A DNA stretch of 49,422 nucleotides from assembly GCA_910578475.1 (NCBI GenBank), contig CAJTRK010000025.1, positions 1 to 49,422 of the forward strand, read 5' to 3'. Shown here piece after piece: positions 16,485 through 25,993 of this stretch. Numbering within the stretch: position 1 is the first letter of the stretch; each line of letters begins with the position of its first letter. The translations under genes and the position numbers were made by a program. The notes beneath the pieces are model-generated. The model saw only the letters and a program-made list of their open reading frames with translations. It was not told where the DNA came from and did not search any database. This DNA comes from an uncultured Lachnospiraceae bacterium. Its GTDB lineage: Bacteria; Bacillota; Clostridia; Lachnospirales; Lachnospiraceae.

Positions 16485-17438
16485 ATGAGCATATTAAAAT
16501 TGAAGCCGGGGTTTAAAGATTATCTGTGGGGCGGACACCGGCTGGTGGAGGAGTTCGGAAAGGACTACGATGGAGAGATTCTGGCGGAATCATGGGAACT
16601 TTCCTGTTATCCCGACACCCCCTCCACGATTGTGAACGGCGTCCATGCCGGAAAAACCCTGCGGCAGTATATAAAAGAAGCGGGAAAAGATGTGCTCGGT
16701 ACAAATTGCGCCCGGTTTGAAGATTTTCCGATTCTCGTTAAACTGATAGATGCCAAAGAAGATTTGGCCGTGCAGGTACACCCGGATAATGATTATGCGC
16801 TGAAAAATGAGGGAGAGTATGGCAAAACAGAGGTGTGGTATGTCGTGGATGCCGTCGAAAACGCTTCTTTATATTTCGGTTTTCAGAGGGAAATCAGCAG
16901 GGAAGAATTTGCAAAGCGAATCGAGGAGAATACGCTTTCGGAAGTTTTGCAGTCAGTGCCTGTGAAAAAGGGCGATGTCTTTTTCATTGAGGCGGGAACG
17001 ATTCATGCAATCGGGAAAGGTATGTTGATTGCGGAGGTACAGCAAAATTCAAATCTGACTTACCGCGTCTATGATTACGGACGCGTCGGCGCCGACGGAA
17101 AGAAAAGAGAGCTTAATATCGAGAAAGCCCTTGACGTGGCAAAGCGTGGACCTGTTGCCAGAAACAATTTTTATCCGCATGTGGCGGATTGTGATTATTT
17201 TACGGTGGATAAGCTGAATCTGGACGGAAGTGTTATGGGAGAAATGCGTGGATGTGTTTCCGACGCTTCTTTTATGAATATCCTGATTCTGGACGGACAC
17301 GGAACGATTTGCAATTATGAGGAAAAGCTGGAATTTCAAAAAGGAGACAGTTTCTTTTTGCCGGCCGGGAGCGGAAACTACCGGATAGAAGGCGTCTGCG
17401 ACGGATTGATTACGACGATTCGGAAAGAGAAAGTTTAA
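16485..17438 (+). CDS. manA: Mannose-6-phosphate isomerase, class I
   Basis: A 317-residue zinc enzyme that interconverts mannose-6-phosphate and fructose-6-phosphate. The cupin metal site is visible in QVHPDND (about residues 96-102), with KTEVWYVVDA following and a second His in GTIHAIGKG; the YRVYDYGR and GRDG-like region completes the active site. The length (about 315) matches the short Firmicute type I enzymes. GGAGGATTTAG precedes ATG 16485. It is a single gene, followed by a strong terminator that also overlaps the end of a small gene on the other strand. It sits beside the alpha-galactosidase, fitting plant-galactomannan use, though that link is inferred. Confidence 0.93.
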   Translation: MSILKLKPGFKDYLWGGHRLVEEFGKDYDGEILAESWELSCYPDTPSTIVNGVHAGKTLRQYIKEAGKDVLGTNCARFEDFPILVKLIDAKEDLAVQVHPDNDYALKNEGEYGKTEVWYVVDAVENASLYFGFQREISREEFAKRIEENTLSEVLQSVPVKKGDVFFIEAGTIHAIGKGMLIAEVQQNSNLTYRVYDYGRVGADGKKRELNIEKALDVAKRGPVARNNFYPHVADCDYFTVDKLNLDGSVMGEMRGCVSDASFMNILILDGHGTICNYEEKLEFQKGDSFFLPAGSGNYRIEGVCDGLITTIRKEKV

Positions 17439-17440
17439 AA

Positions 17441-17469
17441 AAGATGGTGTTTATTCACCATCTTTTTTC
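17441..17469 (+). terminator. Terminator of manA
   Basis: AAGATGGTG (17441-17449) pairs perfectly with CACCATCTT (17456-17464), followed by more T. The left arm and loop overlap the stop region of the minus-strand small gene, so the two genes converge here. Confidence 0.85.
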
Positions 17470-17555
17470 TTCTTTTTGCGGATAGCCATTACAATTGCGA
17501 CAACAGCTACTGCAACAAAAGCCACGTCGATAATAAGTTCGAGCATTTCGTACAT
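17451..17555 (-). CDS. Small single-pass membrane peptide (34 aa)
   Basis: A 34-codon frame with all the signs of a real small gene: ATG at 17555, GGAGGGGG seven bases ahead, and a full sigma-A promoter 36-64 bases upstream (17591-17619). The product has a short acidic start (MYEMLELI), a hydrophobic core of about 18 residues (IDVAFVAVAVVAIVMAI) and a tail of five consecutive lysines, the layout of small membrane-inserting peptides. It could be a regulator of a membrane complex or a type I toxin; no antisense RNA promoter is obvious. It is too short for most gene finders. Its end overlaps the manA terminator. Confidence 0.65.
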   Translation of the reverse strand: MYEMLELIIDVAFVAVAVVAIVMAIRKKKKKDGE

Positions 17556-17590
17556 AAAATAACCCCCTCCAGTCTTCATAATATACATTT

Positions 17591-17619
17591 AGTATACAAA
17601 AAACTCGGTTATCTGACAA
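17591..17619 (-). promoter_or_regulatory. Promoter of the 34-residue peptide gene
   Basis: On the minus strand TTGTCA (17614-17619), 17 bases and TATACT (17591-17596), close to consensus in sequence and spacing. The -35 lies inside the 9-bp inverted repeat at 17609-17631. Confidence 0.65.
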
Positions 17620-17631
17620 GCAGTCAGATAA
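17609..17631. promoter_or_regulatory. Perfect 9-bp inverted repeat (operator or terminator)
   Basis: TTATCTGAC (17609-17617) and GTCAGATAA (17623-17631) are separated by 5 bases. It covers the -35 of the minus-strand promoter, as an operator would. On the plus strand it is followed by TTTTTT, so it could also act as a weak terminator. Two direct copies of TTTTTAACAGAG follow it. Confidence 0.5.
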
Positions 17632-17699
17632 TTTTTTAACAGAGTTTTTAACAGAGTGTATTTTTGCAGTATATTTTTGGCATTCGCGTCAGGCGGGAC

Positions 17700-17728
17700 T
17701 TGAAAAAATTTTCGGGTATGTGTAAAAT
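17700..17728 (+). promoter_or_regulatory. Promoter of the chemotaxis receptor gene
   Basis: TTGAAA (17700-17705), 17 bases, TAAAAT (17723-17728): a good sigma-A promoter. I see no clear sigma-D (motility) promoter. Confidence 0.6.
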
Positions 17729-17808
17729 ATTTAGAAGCGCACAGCGACAGAAAATATAAAGATAAGGGGGCGGAAGTTCGGTCCGTGGAAGGACTGAAAA
17801 GGTTGAAA

Positions 17809-19776
17809 ATGAAGAAAATACAAACGAAGATAATGCTTATGGTCATGGTGGCGACACTGGGTGTTTCCATCATTAACAGTCTGCAGAGTGTGAAGACTAC
17901 CCGCAGTTCTACGATATCGGCGATAGAAAAGACCTTAACGGAAACGACGGAGCTTGCAGCGTCTACGGCACAGAACATGATTTCGACTTATACGCTGACA
18001 ATCGCGGAGATGGCATCGAATCCGACGTTGTATGACCCGAAAACCTCACTGGTACAGAAACAGGAATTTATTCAGTCGAAGGTAGAACAGTATTATATGC
18101 GTTTCGGCGGTATGGCAGACGCTGAAGGCTATGATAAAGTTCATGAAGTGGATATTTCCGGGGAACCCTTTTTTCAGGAGGCGATGAAAGGCGAAAATTA
18201 TATGTCTTCTCCCTATGTGGTCGGAGATGATATGTTTCTGGTCGTTTCCGCGCCGATTAAAGAAGGGGATATCATACATGGAGTGCTTTATTTTCAGTGT
18301 GACACCTATATTTTACAGTCCATCGTGGAAGAAATCCAGATTGGTGAGGAAGGCGAATCCTATATTCTGGATAAAAACGGTGTAACCATTGCCTGTGGAG
18401 ATGTGCAGGCGGTAACGGAACAGGAAAATATTATTCAGGAAGCGAAGGATAACCCTGATAATCAGGATTTGCAGACGCTTGCCGCGGTCGAAAAAAAGAT
18501 GATTGCCGGGGAAAGCGGTATCGCGTTCTATTCTTATGAGGAAGATAATTCCAACAATATTCAGGGCTATACACCAATTCCAGGAACGGACGGGTGGAGC
18601 GTTGCGGTGACAATGGATGAAGATGAATTCATGCACGACGCTAATGTTGCAAACAACAGACAGATTGCCGTTGCCGTTGCGCTTTGTATTGTGGTCATTC
18701 TGATTTCAGTCGTGCTCAGCCTCTCCATCGCACGGCCGATTGTACGGTGTGCGGACCGTCTGCGCGCGCTTTCGGAAGGCGATTTGAAAAGTCCCGTTCC
18801 TGAAGTCAGAAGTAAGGACGAGGTACATATTCTGGCTGATTCCATCGCCAGTCTGATACAAAATTTCCGGGCGATTGTGGACGAAGTAGGAACAGTGCTC
18901 GGTGCGATTGCGAACGGAGATTTGACGAAGGAAGCGATAAAGGCGGCTTATCCCGGAGACTTCAGCGATTTGCAGAATTACCTTCAGATTATCAACGATA
19001 AACTTAACAGTACGCTTGGCGGTATCGTGGAAGCGACGTCGCGTGTGTCTGCGAATGCGGGTCAGATGGCTTCGAGCAGTTCCATGCTGTCGCAGGGCGC
19101 GGTAGAGCAGTCCAGCGCCGTAGAACAGCTCTCCGTGACGATGTCGGATATGGAACGGGATGCGGAAAAGACTGACGGACTTGTAATGGAAGCGAAAGAA
19201 TCCGTCGATTATACCGGCGTGGAGTTACAGGAAAGCGGCAGATATATTGAAAGCCTGAATCAGGCAATGGACCAGATTATGGCGTCCACCAGTGAAATCA
19301 GCCACATTATAGATACGATTGAGGACATCGCGTTACAGACGAATATTTTGGCATTGAACGCTTCCGTCGAAGCGACCCGCGCGGGAACGGCGGGCAAAGG
19401 ATTTTCGGTCGTAGCCGGAGAAATACGAGAACTTGCGGCCAAATCCGATGAAGCGACGAAGGCGACGATGGAATTAATTAAAAGGGCAAACGAGGCGGTA
19501 AACAGCGGCAGCGAAGTGGTAAAAAAAGTGACGGAATCGGTGACGACCGTCGTGTCCAAATCCGCTCAGATTGGCGGACAGATGGACATTGCATCGGAAG
19601 CGATAGAACGCCAGACAGGAGCCATCGGCCAGGTGTCCGAGGCGCTCAGCCAGATTTCCAACGTCGTGCAGTCAAACACCGCAGCGGCGGAAGAAAGCGC
19701 AGTTTCCAGCAGGGAGCTTTCGGAACAGGCGGCCCGGCTGCAGCAGCTTGTCAGCAGTTTTTCGCTGCGAAGATAG
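17809..19776 (+). CDS. Methyl-accepting chemotaxis protein
   Basis: A 655-residue transmembrane receptor. One helix near the N-terminus, then an extracytoplasmic double-Cache sensor domain (about 35-280), a second helix (about 286-310), a HAMP domain (ARPIVRCADRLRALSEGDL), and a C-terminal signalling coiled coil. Its hairpin tip is recognisable by DIALQTNILALNASVEATRAG at about residues 505-525, the site that docks CheA and CheW. The ligand is not predictable; dCache domains often bind amino acids or small organic acids. Start: ATG 17809 follows AAAAGG; GTG 17785 and TTG 17803 are in-frame alternatives. No other motility or chemotaxis gene is in the window. Confidence 0.93.
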   Translation: MKKIQTKIMLMVMVATLGVSIINSLQSVKTTRSSTISAIEKTLTETTELAASTAQNMISTYTLTIAEMASNPTLYDPKTSLVQKQEFIQSKVEQYYMRFGGMADAEGYDKVHEVDISGEPFFQEAMKGENYMSSPYVVGDDMFLVVSAPIKEGDIIHGVLYFQCDTYILQSIVEEIQIGEEGESYILDKNGVTIACGDVQAVTEQENIIQEAKDNPDNQDLQTLAAVEKKMIAGESGIAFYSYEEDNSNNIQGYTPIPGTDGWSVAVTMDEDEFMHDANVANNRQIAVAVALCIVVILISVVLSLSIARPIVRCADRLRALSEGDLKSPVPEVRSKDEVHILADSIASLIQNFRAIVDEVGTVLGAIANGDLTKEAIKAAYPGDFSDLQNYLQIINDKLNSTLGGIVEATSRVSANAGQMASSSSMLSQGAVEQSSAVEQLSVTMSDMERDAEKTDGLVMEAKESVDYTGVELQESGRYIESLNQAMDQIMASTSEISHIIDTIEDIALQTNILALNASVEATRAGTAGKGFSVVAGEIRELAAKSDEATKATMELIKRANEAVNSGSEVVKKVTESVTTVVSKSAQIGGQMDIASEAIERQTGAIGQVSEALSQISNVVQSNTAAAEESAVSSRELSEQAARLQQLVSSFSLRR

Positions 19777-19796
19777 ACAAAAGCCTATTTTGTCTC

Positions 19797-19825
19797 TTGA
19801 CAAACGAACGGCGATTTCATATAGT
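19797..19825 (+). promoter_or_regulatory. Promoter of the valS T-box transcript
   Basis: A perfect TTGACA (19797-19802), 17 bases, TATAGT (19820-19825). It predicts a start near 19832 and a leader of about 350 bases. Confidence 0.75.
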
Positions 19826-19849
19826 GTATGATAATGAATGCAGTCAAAG

Positions 19850-20127
19850 AAGTCAAAGGTGAAGAAAAAGAGGAGTATGCAATGCCCGCCGCCAGAGAGA
19901 ATGGCCGTTTGCTGTGAGGCCGTTTCGGAAAGGAATTGCAGAAGGTAGCTTTGGAACCGGAATGCCGAAAAGAGAAGCAGTAAGCATTCCCGCTTTATCC
20001 CCGTTAGCGGATAAACTTCTGAAATTCTGCCGGACAGAAACCGTGCAGAAAGGAGGAAGCAGAGTGATAAATGAAGGTGGTACCGCGTAATGAACGCCCT
20101 TTGCCGGAAACGGCAGAGGGCGTTTTT
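19850..20127 (+). promoter_or_regulatory. T-box riboswitch controlling valS
   Basis: The hallmark T-box motif GGTGGTACCGCG lies at 20076-20087, followed by a terminator hairpin (20094-20127: ACGCCCT...AGGGCGT with a nested GCCG-GAAA-CGGC, then T5). The TGGT at 20078-20081 would pair with the uncharged ACCA end of tRNA. In the Stem I region the likely specifier is GTA (19945-19947), a valine codon, within GAAGGTAGCTTTGGAAC. Uncharged tRNA-Val should favour the antiterminator and raise valS expression. The specifier assignment is inferred from position; the T-box motif and terminator are seen directly. Confidence 0.88.
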
Positions 20128-20181
20128 GTATGGGAATGCGGCGATAAGAAGCAAAAATATAATAACAGGAGGAAAACGCTT

Positions 20182-22881
20182 ATGAGCAAAGAACTGGCAA
20201 AGACCTATGACCCGAAGAGCATAGAGGACAGGTTATATGAAAAGTGGATGGAGAAGAAATATTTCCATGCGGAGGTGGATAAGACGAAGAAACCGTTCAC
20301 CATTGTGATTCCGCCGCCGAATGTTACGGGGCAGCTTCATATGGGACATGCGCTCGATAATACGATGCAGGACATTCTGATTCGTTTCAAAAGGATGCAG
20401 GGTTATAACGCTCTCTGGCAGCCGGGAACGGACCATGCTTCCATTGCGACGGAAGTGAAAATTATCGAAACATTGAAAGAAGAGGGCGTTTCGAAAGAAG
20501 ACCTGGGCAGGGACGGATTCCTGAAACGGGCATGGGCATGGAAAGAAGAATACGGCGGACGCATCATCGGTCAGTTAAAGAAGCTCGGCTCTTCCTGTGA
20601 CTGGGACAGAGAGCGCTTTACAATGGACGATGGCTGCAATAAGGCGGTAACGGAAGTATTCTGTAAGATGCACGAAAAAGGATGGATTTATAAAGGAAGC
20701 CGTATTATCAACTGGTGTCCGGTCTGCAATACTTCAATTTCTGACGCGGAAGTGGAATATGAGGAGCAGGCAGGTCATTTCTGGCATATCAAATACCCGC
20801 TTGTGGATGAGAACGGACAGCCGAGCAAGACGGAATTTCTGGAATTTGCGACGACGAGGCCGGAGACAATGCTCGGCGATACGGCCGTGGCGGTTCATCC
20901 GGAAGATAAACGATATGCTTATCTGAAAGGCAGAATGGTATGGCTTCCCATTGTGAATAAGGCGATTCCGGTCGTTGAAGACGAGTATGTGGATATGGAA
21001 TTTGGTACGGGCGTCGTAAAAATTACGCCGGCTCATGACCCGAACGACTTCGAAGTCGGCAGGCGGCACAACCTGCCGGAAGTCAACATCATGAACGATG
21101 ATGCGACCATCAATCAGAACGGCGGCAAATATGCGGGACTGGACCGTTATGAGGCGAGAAAGAGAATCGTAGAAGAACTGGAAAAGGAAGGGCTTCTTGT
21201 AAAAATCGAAGACTACTCTCATAATGTCGGCACGCATGACCGCTGCGGAACGACCATTGAACCGTTAATTAAAAAACAGTGGTTCGTTAAGATGGACGAG
21301 CTCATCAAACCGGCGGCAGAGGCGGTGAAAAACGGTGAAATCAGGCTGATTCCGGAGAGAATGGAGAAAACTTACTTTAACTGGACCGATAATATCAGGG
21401 ATTGGTGTATCAGCCGCCAGCTTTGGTGGGGACATCGGATTCCGGCCTATTACTGTGATTCCTGCGGAGAAATTATTGTGGGGAAAACGATGCCCGAAGT
21501 ATGCCCCAAGTGCGGCGGCACGCACATTACACAGGACGAAGACACGCTGGATACATGGTTTTCTTCCGCGCTCTGGCCTTTTTCCACATTAGGCTGGCCG
21601 GAAAAGACAGCGGAACTGGATTATTTTTATCCGACGGACGTACTCGTAACGGGATATGATATTATCTTTTTCTGGGTTATCCGCATGATTTTCTCCGGTT
21701 ATGAACAGATGAAGGAAAAACCGTTCCATACGGTGTTGTTCCACGGCCTCGTGCGGGACTCCCAGGGGCGCAAGATGAGCAAGTCCCTCGGTAACGGTAT
21801 CGACCCGCTGGAAATCATCGAGCTTTACGGTGCGGATGCGCTGCGTCTCACATTGATTACGGGCAATGCGCCGGGAAACGATATGCGTTTCTATAACGAA
21901 AGAGTGGAAGCGAGCCGGAATTTTGCCAATAAAGTCTGGAATGCCTCCCGTTTTATCATGATGAACATGGAGCAGGCGGAGGAAAAAACAGGCGCAAGGG
22001 ATTGGGAAGTTTCATATAATGAAGTAAAGGAAAAGCTGGAACCGGCGGATAAGTGGATTTTATCCAGACTGAATACGCTTGTACGGGATGTGACCGACAA
22101 TATGGAGCAGTATGAGCTCGGCATTGCGGTGCAGAAAGTCTATGATTTCATATGGGATGAATTCTGCGATTGGTATATTGAGATGGTAAAGCCGCGCCTT
22201 TACAGTAAGGAAGATGCGGACAATCAGGGGAAAACAGCGGCGTTATGGACATTGAAGAACGTGTTGACGAATGCGCTGAAACTGCTGCATCCGTATATGC
22301 CTTTTGTGACGGAGGAAATATTCTGTACGATACAGTCGGAAGAAGAGTCCATTATGGTTTCCGACTGGCCGGTATATCAGGAAGCGTGGAATTTTGCCGG
22401 AGAAGAGTCTGCAATCGAACTGATGAAGGAAGCGGTACGCGGCATCCGAAACGTGCGGACACAGATGAATGTTGCGCCTTCCAGAAAAGCAGCCGTTTAT
22501 GTTGTCAGTGAAAAGGAAGAAGTGCGGAATGTTTTCGAAGAGGGAAGGCTGTTTTTTACATCCCTTGCGGGCGCGTCCGAAGTGATGATAAAGGAGGACC
22601 GGAGCGGCATTGCGGACGATGCGGTATCCGTTGTCATTCCGAATGCGACGCTGTATATTCCGTTTGCGGAGCTGGTCGATATCGCACAGGAAATCGAACG
22701 TCTGACGAAAGAAAAGAACCGGCTTGCGGGCGAGCTTGCGCGTGTAAACGGCATGCTTGGCAATGAGCGGTTCCTGTCCAAAGCGCCGGAAGCCAAAATT
22801 GCCGAAGAACGCGCAAAGCTGGAAAAATATGAACAGATGGCGGCACAGGTGGAGAGCCGTCTCGCGCAGTTGATGGGATAA
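20182..22881 (+). CDS. valS: Valyl-tRNA synthetase
   Basis: An 899-residue class Ia synthetase that charges tRNA-Val and edits mischarged Thr. The HIGH signature is HMGH within PPPNVTGQLHMGHA (about residues 45-58) and the KMSKS signature is GRKMSKSLGN (about 530). The CP1 editing domain lies between, with a zinc-binding CxxC...CxxC insert (CDSCGE, CPKCGG). The C-terminal 60 residues form the coiled coil typical of ValRS. AGGAGG sets ATG 20182; frames that begin earlier run through the T-box terminator and are not real. Expression is governed by the T-box leader. Confidence 0.98.
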   Translation: MSKELAKTYDPKSIEDRLYEKWMEKKYFHAEVDKTKKPFTIVIPPPNVTGQLHMGHALDNTMQDILIRFKRMQGYNALWQPGTDHASIATEVKIIETLKEEGVSKEDLGRDGFLKRAWAWKEEYGGRIIGQLKKLGSSCDWDRERFTMDDGCNKAVTEVFCKMHEKGWIYKGSRIINWCPVCNTSISDAEVEYEEQAGHFWHIKYPLVDENGQPSKTEFLEFATTRPETMLGDTAVAVHPEDKRYAYLKGRMVWLPIVNKAIPVVEDEYVDMEFGTGVVKITPAHDPNDFEVGRRHNLPEVNIMNDDATINQNGGKYAGLDRYEARKRIVEELEKEGLLVKIEDYSHNVGTHDRCGTTIEPLIKKQWFVKMDELIKPAAEAVKNGEIRLIPERMEKTYFNWTDNIRDWCISRQLWWGHRIPAYYCDSCGEIIVGKTMPEVCPKCGGTHITQDEDTLDTWFSSALWPFSTLGWPEKTAELDYFYPTDVLVTGYDIIFFWVIRMIFSGYEQMKEKPFHTVLFHGLVRDSQGRKMSKSLGNGIDPLEIIELYGADALRLTLITGNAPGNDMRFYNERVEASRNFANKVWNASRFIMMNMEQAEEKTGARDWEVSYNEVKEKLEPADKWILSRLNTLVRDVTDNMEQYELGIAVQKVYDFIWDEFCDWYIEMVKPRLYSKEDADNQGKTAALWTLKNVLTNALKLLHPYMPFVTEEIFCTIQSEEESIMVSDWPVYQEAWNFAGEESAIELMKEAVRGIRNVRTQMNVAPSRKAAVYVVSEKEEVRNVFEEGRLFFTSLAGASEVMIKEDRSGIADDAVSVVIPNATLYIPFAELVDIAQEIERLTKEKNRLAGELARVNGMLGNERFLSKAPEAKIAEERAKLEKYEQMAAQVESRLAQLMG

Positions 22882-23012
22882 TATCAGAAAGTTGCGACAA
22901 TTTTTAGAAATCGTCTGTAAAATTTTATAATGATAAAAATATGCCGCAAGGACTGGAAATAAAAGTTTTTTTAGTATAAAATGTATTGTAGAGGCATTAG
23001 GAGGTGAGGCGC

Positions 23013-24518
23013 GTGAGCACACAATTTTCATCTGAGCAATTGGATAGATTAAAACTTGCGATGGCGAAGCTGAAAGAAACGGTTGAGCCGGAAGTTTCTG
23101 CGCCTCAAAGCGTTGCCGTCGAGGAAGAAGAGCAGCTTCTTGCCAAAGGAACTTATCTGAAAGTGGATGAAGACGAGATGGCGGCATGGCTTTATCTGAT
23201 GCCCCCGGAACCGGACATGGTATATTCCAAACAGGCGTTGATTGATTACCTCGCATCACAGGGCGTTATAGAAGGACTGCATCAGTCCAATCTTTCCGCG
23301 ATAATCAAGAAACAGGTCTACGAGCGGGAAATTCTGGTGGCACAGGGAAGAGCAATACAGGATGGAGAAAACGGATATTTTGAATATCTGTTCAAACCGG
23401 AAGAGTACGGCGCGCCGAAAATCCGGGAAGACGGCACTGTCGATTATACCAATATCAATGCGCTGCCCAATGTGAAGGCAGGGCAGAAGGTAGCGGTCTA
23501 CCATCAGGCAATTCAGTCGGTAGACGGCTGTACGGTGCTCGGAAATGTGCTGCCGGGCAAAATGTATCATGACCTGCCGCCGATGCGCGGAAAGGGAATC
23601 CGTCGGGAAGATGAATTTTATTATGCGCAGATGGACGGGAAAATCGAAGTCAAAGACGGCAAGATAGATATCCAGAATGTGCATGAAATTACCGGCGATG
23701 TGGATATGATTATCGGTAAAGTGGAATTTTTCGGGGATATAATCATACATGGAAACGTGGAAGAAGGCGTTACCATCCGTGCCGGAAGAAATATTGAGAT
23801 TCACGGTTCCACAAGCCTTGCGAACCTGTATGCCGGAGGCGATATCATACTTTCCCGCGGCATTCAGGGCGGCAATCGTTCGAAGGTAACGGCGAGAGGA
23901 AACGTGTTTGCGGAATTTATCGAGCATACGACGGTGGAGGCCGGCGGAACGGTGCAGGCGAATGTTTTCATGAATTCCAACATTTATTCGAAGGAAAAAG
24001 TAATCGCGACCGGCAAGAAAGGCTCTATCATCGGCGGTTATGTCGATGCCGTCAAGGGCGTGGAAGCGGTCTGCGCCGGAAATGCCGTGGAAATAAAGAC
24101 GATAATCCATTGTGGATATGAAGCGCAGACGCATGAGAAAATGTTGGAGATTCGGAAAAAAGAGACGGAAATTAAGACGAAGATTGCGGACCTTGTCGAA
24201 ACGATGAAGGAAGCCCTTCGGGAAAAGCGGATGCGCGGCACGCAGACGTTACCGTCAACGGAAAAGAATCTTGTGGACTGGGATAAACTGAAAGACCAGT
24301 ATTTTGTGGAGCTGGATAAGGTTGAAGGAGAACGGACGCAGCTTGAAGAAATGGTGGAAAGCAGTAAGGGCGCGGAAATCAGGATAGACGGAAATCTGTA
24401 CAGAGGCGTCGTTATCTGCATCAATGCAGAACAGATTATGATTGAGAGAAATACCTGTTATATGAAATACAATGTGGAAAAAGGAGTGATAGAAGGAAGT
24501 GTTATCATACACGACTGA
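23013..24518 (+). CDS. FapA-like DUF342 protein
   Basis: A 501-residue protein of the FapA (flagellar assembly protein A, DUF342) family. The N-terminal region (1-150) is mixed and acidic. The centre (about 165-370) is a repetitive beta-helix, seen as runs such as GDIIIHGNVEEGVTIRAGRN, GSTSLANLYAGGDIILSRG and VTARGNVFAEFIE. A coiled-coil segment (about 375-455) precedes a final beta stretch. The family is widespread in Firmicutes and its biochemical role is not settled. AGGAGGTGA sets GTG 23013. Its last codons overlap folC. Confidence 0.85.
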   Translation: MSTQFSSEQLDRLKLAMAKLKETVEPEVSAPQSVAVEEEEQLLAKGTYLKVDEDEMAAWLYLMPPEPDMVYSKQALIDYLASQGVIEGLHQSNLSAIIKKQVYEREILVAQGRAIQDGENGYFEYLFKPEEYGAPKIREDGTVDYTNINALPNVKAGQKVAVYHQAIQSVDGCTVLGNVLPGKMYHDLPPMRGKGIRREDEFYYAQMDGKIEVKDGKIDIQNVHEITGDVDMIIGKVEFFGDIIIHGNVEEGVTIRAGRNIEIHGSTSLANLYAGGDIILSRGIQGGNRSKVTARGNVFAEFIEHTTVEAGGTVQANVFMNSNIYSKEKVIATGKKGSIIGGYVDAVKGVEAVCAGNAVEIKTIIHCGYEAQTHEKMLEIRKKETEIKTKIADLVETMKEALREKRMRGTQTLPSTEKNLVDWDKLKDQYFVELDKVEGERTQLEEMVESSKGAEIRIDGNLYRGVVICINAEQIMIERNTCYMKYNVEKGVIEGSVIIHD

Positions 24519-25833
24519 TGCCGGAATGACCTGTGAGGCGGCGGAACGGTATCTTCTGGAAATTCCGAAATTTACGAAAAAAAACAGCATGGAGAATACC
24601 AGATGCTTTTTACGGCATCTTGGCTGTTCTGAAAATCAGAAAGTGATTCATGTAGCCGGCACAAACGGAAAAGGTTCCGTTTGTGCTTATTTACATTCCA
24701 TATTACAGGAAGCGGGCCATACGACGGGGCTGTTCGTTTCGCCGCATCTTGTCAGTATGCGGGAGCGGTTTATTATCAACGGAAAAATGGTTGCGGAAGA
24801 AGATTTTCTGTGGGCATATCGGAGCGTTGCCGGGAAACTGAACAATCTTCCGGAAATGCTGCGGGAAGTGTCTTATCACCCTACCTTTTTCGAATACCTT
24901 TTCTTTATGGCAATGCTGCTTTTTGACAGGGAAAAAGTCGAATATATCATTCTGGAGACGGGACTCGGCGGAAGGCTGGACGCGACGAATGCCATAGATG
25001 AAAAGAAAGTGTGCGTGATTACGTCTATCGGTTATGACCATATGGAATATCTGGGGGAAACGCTGCCGGAAATCGCACGGGAAAAAGCGGGAATTTTTCG
25101 GAAAAAAGTCCCCGTCGTATATTTTGACAAGAATCCGTCTGTGACAGAAACACTGGAAAAATGCGCGGTTTTGGCAGAAACTACCACATTTCCCGTGTCT
25201 TTTCAGGCGATAAAAGAAATAAATAGTCATGATAAAACTATTGATTTTTCTCTTCATTCAAATTATTATGGTTATATTAGGTTAAGTATGCCTACGATTG
25301 CCTTATATCAGATTGAAAACGCCGCGCTTGCCGTTTCTGTGATAGAACGGCTTGATGACAGGGCGGATATCAGCGCCGCTCAGATTGCGGAAGGCATAAA
25401 AAAGATGCGTTGGGAAGGCAGAATGGAAGAGATCATGCCGTCGGTTTACCTTGACGGCGCGCATAATACGGATGGCATACAGGCTTTTTTGCAGACGGTC
25501 GGACAGGACGGCTGCGTGGGTAAAAGATTTCTTCTTTTTTCCATGGTTCGGGAAAAGCAGTACCGGGCGGTTATGGACATGCTTGCCGCATCGGAGCTGT
25601 TCGACGAAATTGGCGTGGCGGAAATACAGGACAAGAGAGCTCTGCCGCTGCGGGAACTGGCAGATTTTTTCAGACAATATACAGGGCTGCGGATACGGGA
25701 ATTTGACAGACTGGAAGACGCGGTGCGGGACTTTACCGCGCGGCGCGGCGCGGCGGACCGTGTGTATATTGTCGGTTCATTATATTTGGCGGGCGAAGTG
25801 AAAGCCCTTTTAAGGAGGCCCTCGCATGATTAA
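24499..25833 (+). CDS. folC: Folylpolyglutamate synthase / dihydrofolate synthase
   Basis: A 444-residue Mur-ligase-fold enzyme that adds glutamate to folates (and may make dihydrofolate from dihydropteroate). The opening ERYLLEIPKFTKKNSMENTR is typical, followed by the P-loop VAGTNGKGSVCAYLH (about residues 50-65), the omega loop, LETGLGGRLDATN and the C-terminal DGAHNTDG. GTG 24499 overlaps the previous gene's end by 20 bases; ATG 24526, closer to the family's usual start, is an alternative. The next small gene overlaps its stop, so the three form an operon. Confidence 0.93.
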   Translation: MLSYTTDAGMTCEAAERYLLEIPKFTKKNSMENTRCFLRHLGCSENQKVIHVAGTNGKGSVCAYLHSILQEAGHTTGLFVSPHLVSMRERFIINGKMVAEEDFLWAYRSVAGKLNNLPEMLREVSYHPTFFEYLFFMAMLLFDREKVEYIILETGLGGRLDATNAIDEKKVCVITSIGYDHMEYLGETLPEIAREKAGIFRKKVPVVYFDKNPSVTETLEKCAVLAETTTFPVSFQAIKEINSHDKTIDFSLHSNYYGYIRLSMPTIALYQIENAALAVSVIERLDDRADISAAQIAEGIKKMRWEGRMEEIMPSVYLDGAHNTDGIQAFLQTVGQDGCVGKRFLLFSMVREKQYRAVMDMLAASELFDEIGVAEIQDKRALPLRELADFFRQYTGLRIREFDRLEDAVRDFTARRGAADRVYIVGSLYLAGEVKALLRRPSHD

Positions 25834-25978
25834 TTTTGAAGAAGAGTTGAGAAAATTTCATCCAAGCCTTGAAGTGGAAGACGCCGAAGAAGCGATTTAT
25901 AATCAGGATTTGACGGATATGGCCGATTTGGTCGTGAAAGTGGTAAAAGAATCGAAGGCGCCCAAAAATATGGAGTAA
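25826..25978 (+). CDS. Small acidic hypothetical protein (50 aa)
   Basis: A 50-residue, strongly acidic, helical protein. Its ATG (25826) lies eight bases inside the end of folC, with AAGGAGG ahead, so it is translationally coupled to folC. No motif is recognised. The good ribosome binding site and tight packing argue that it is real. It is followed by the first double-hairpin repeat. Confidence 0.65.
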   Translation: MINFEEELRKFHPSLEVEDAEEAIYNQDLTDMADLVVKVVKESKAPKNME

Positions 25979-25993
25979 AAAAACTGATTGTCG

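Noticed and set aside
17706..17808. Sigma-D promoter or c-di-GMP riboswitch ahead of the chemotaxis receptor
   Set aside because: No TAAA-N15-GCCGATAA match and no GEMM-like conserved core; a sigma-A promoter explains the gene.
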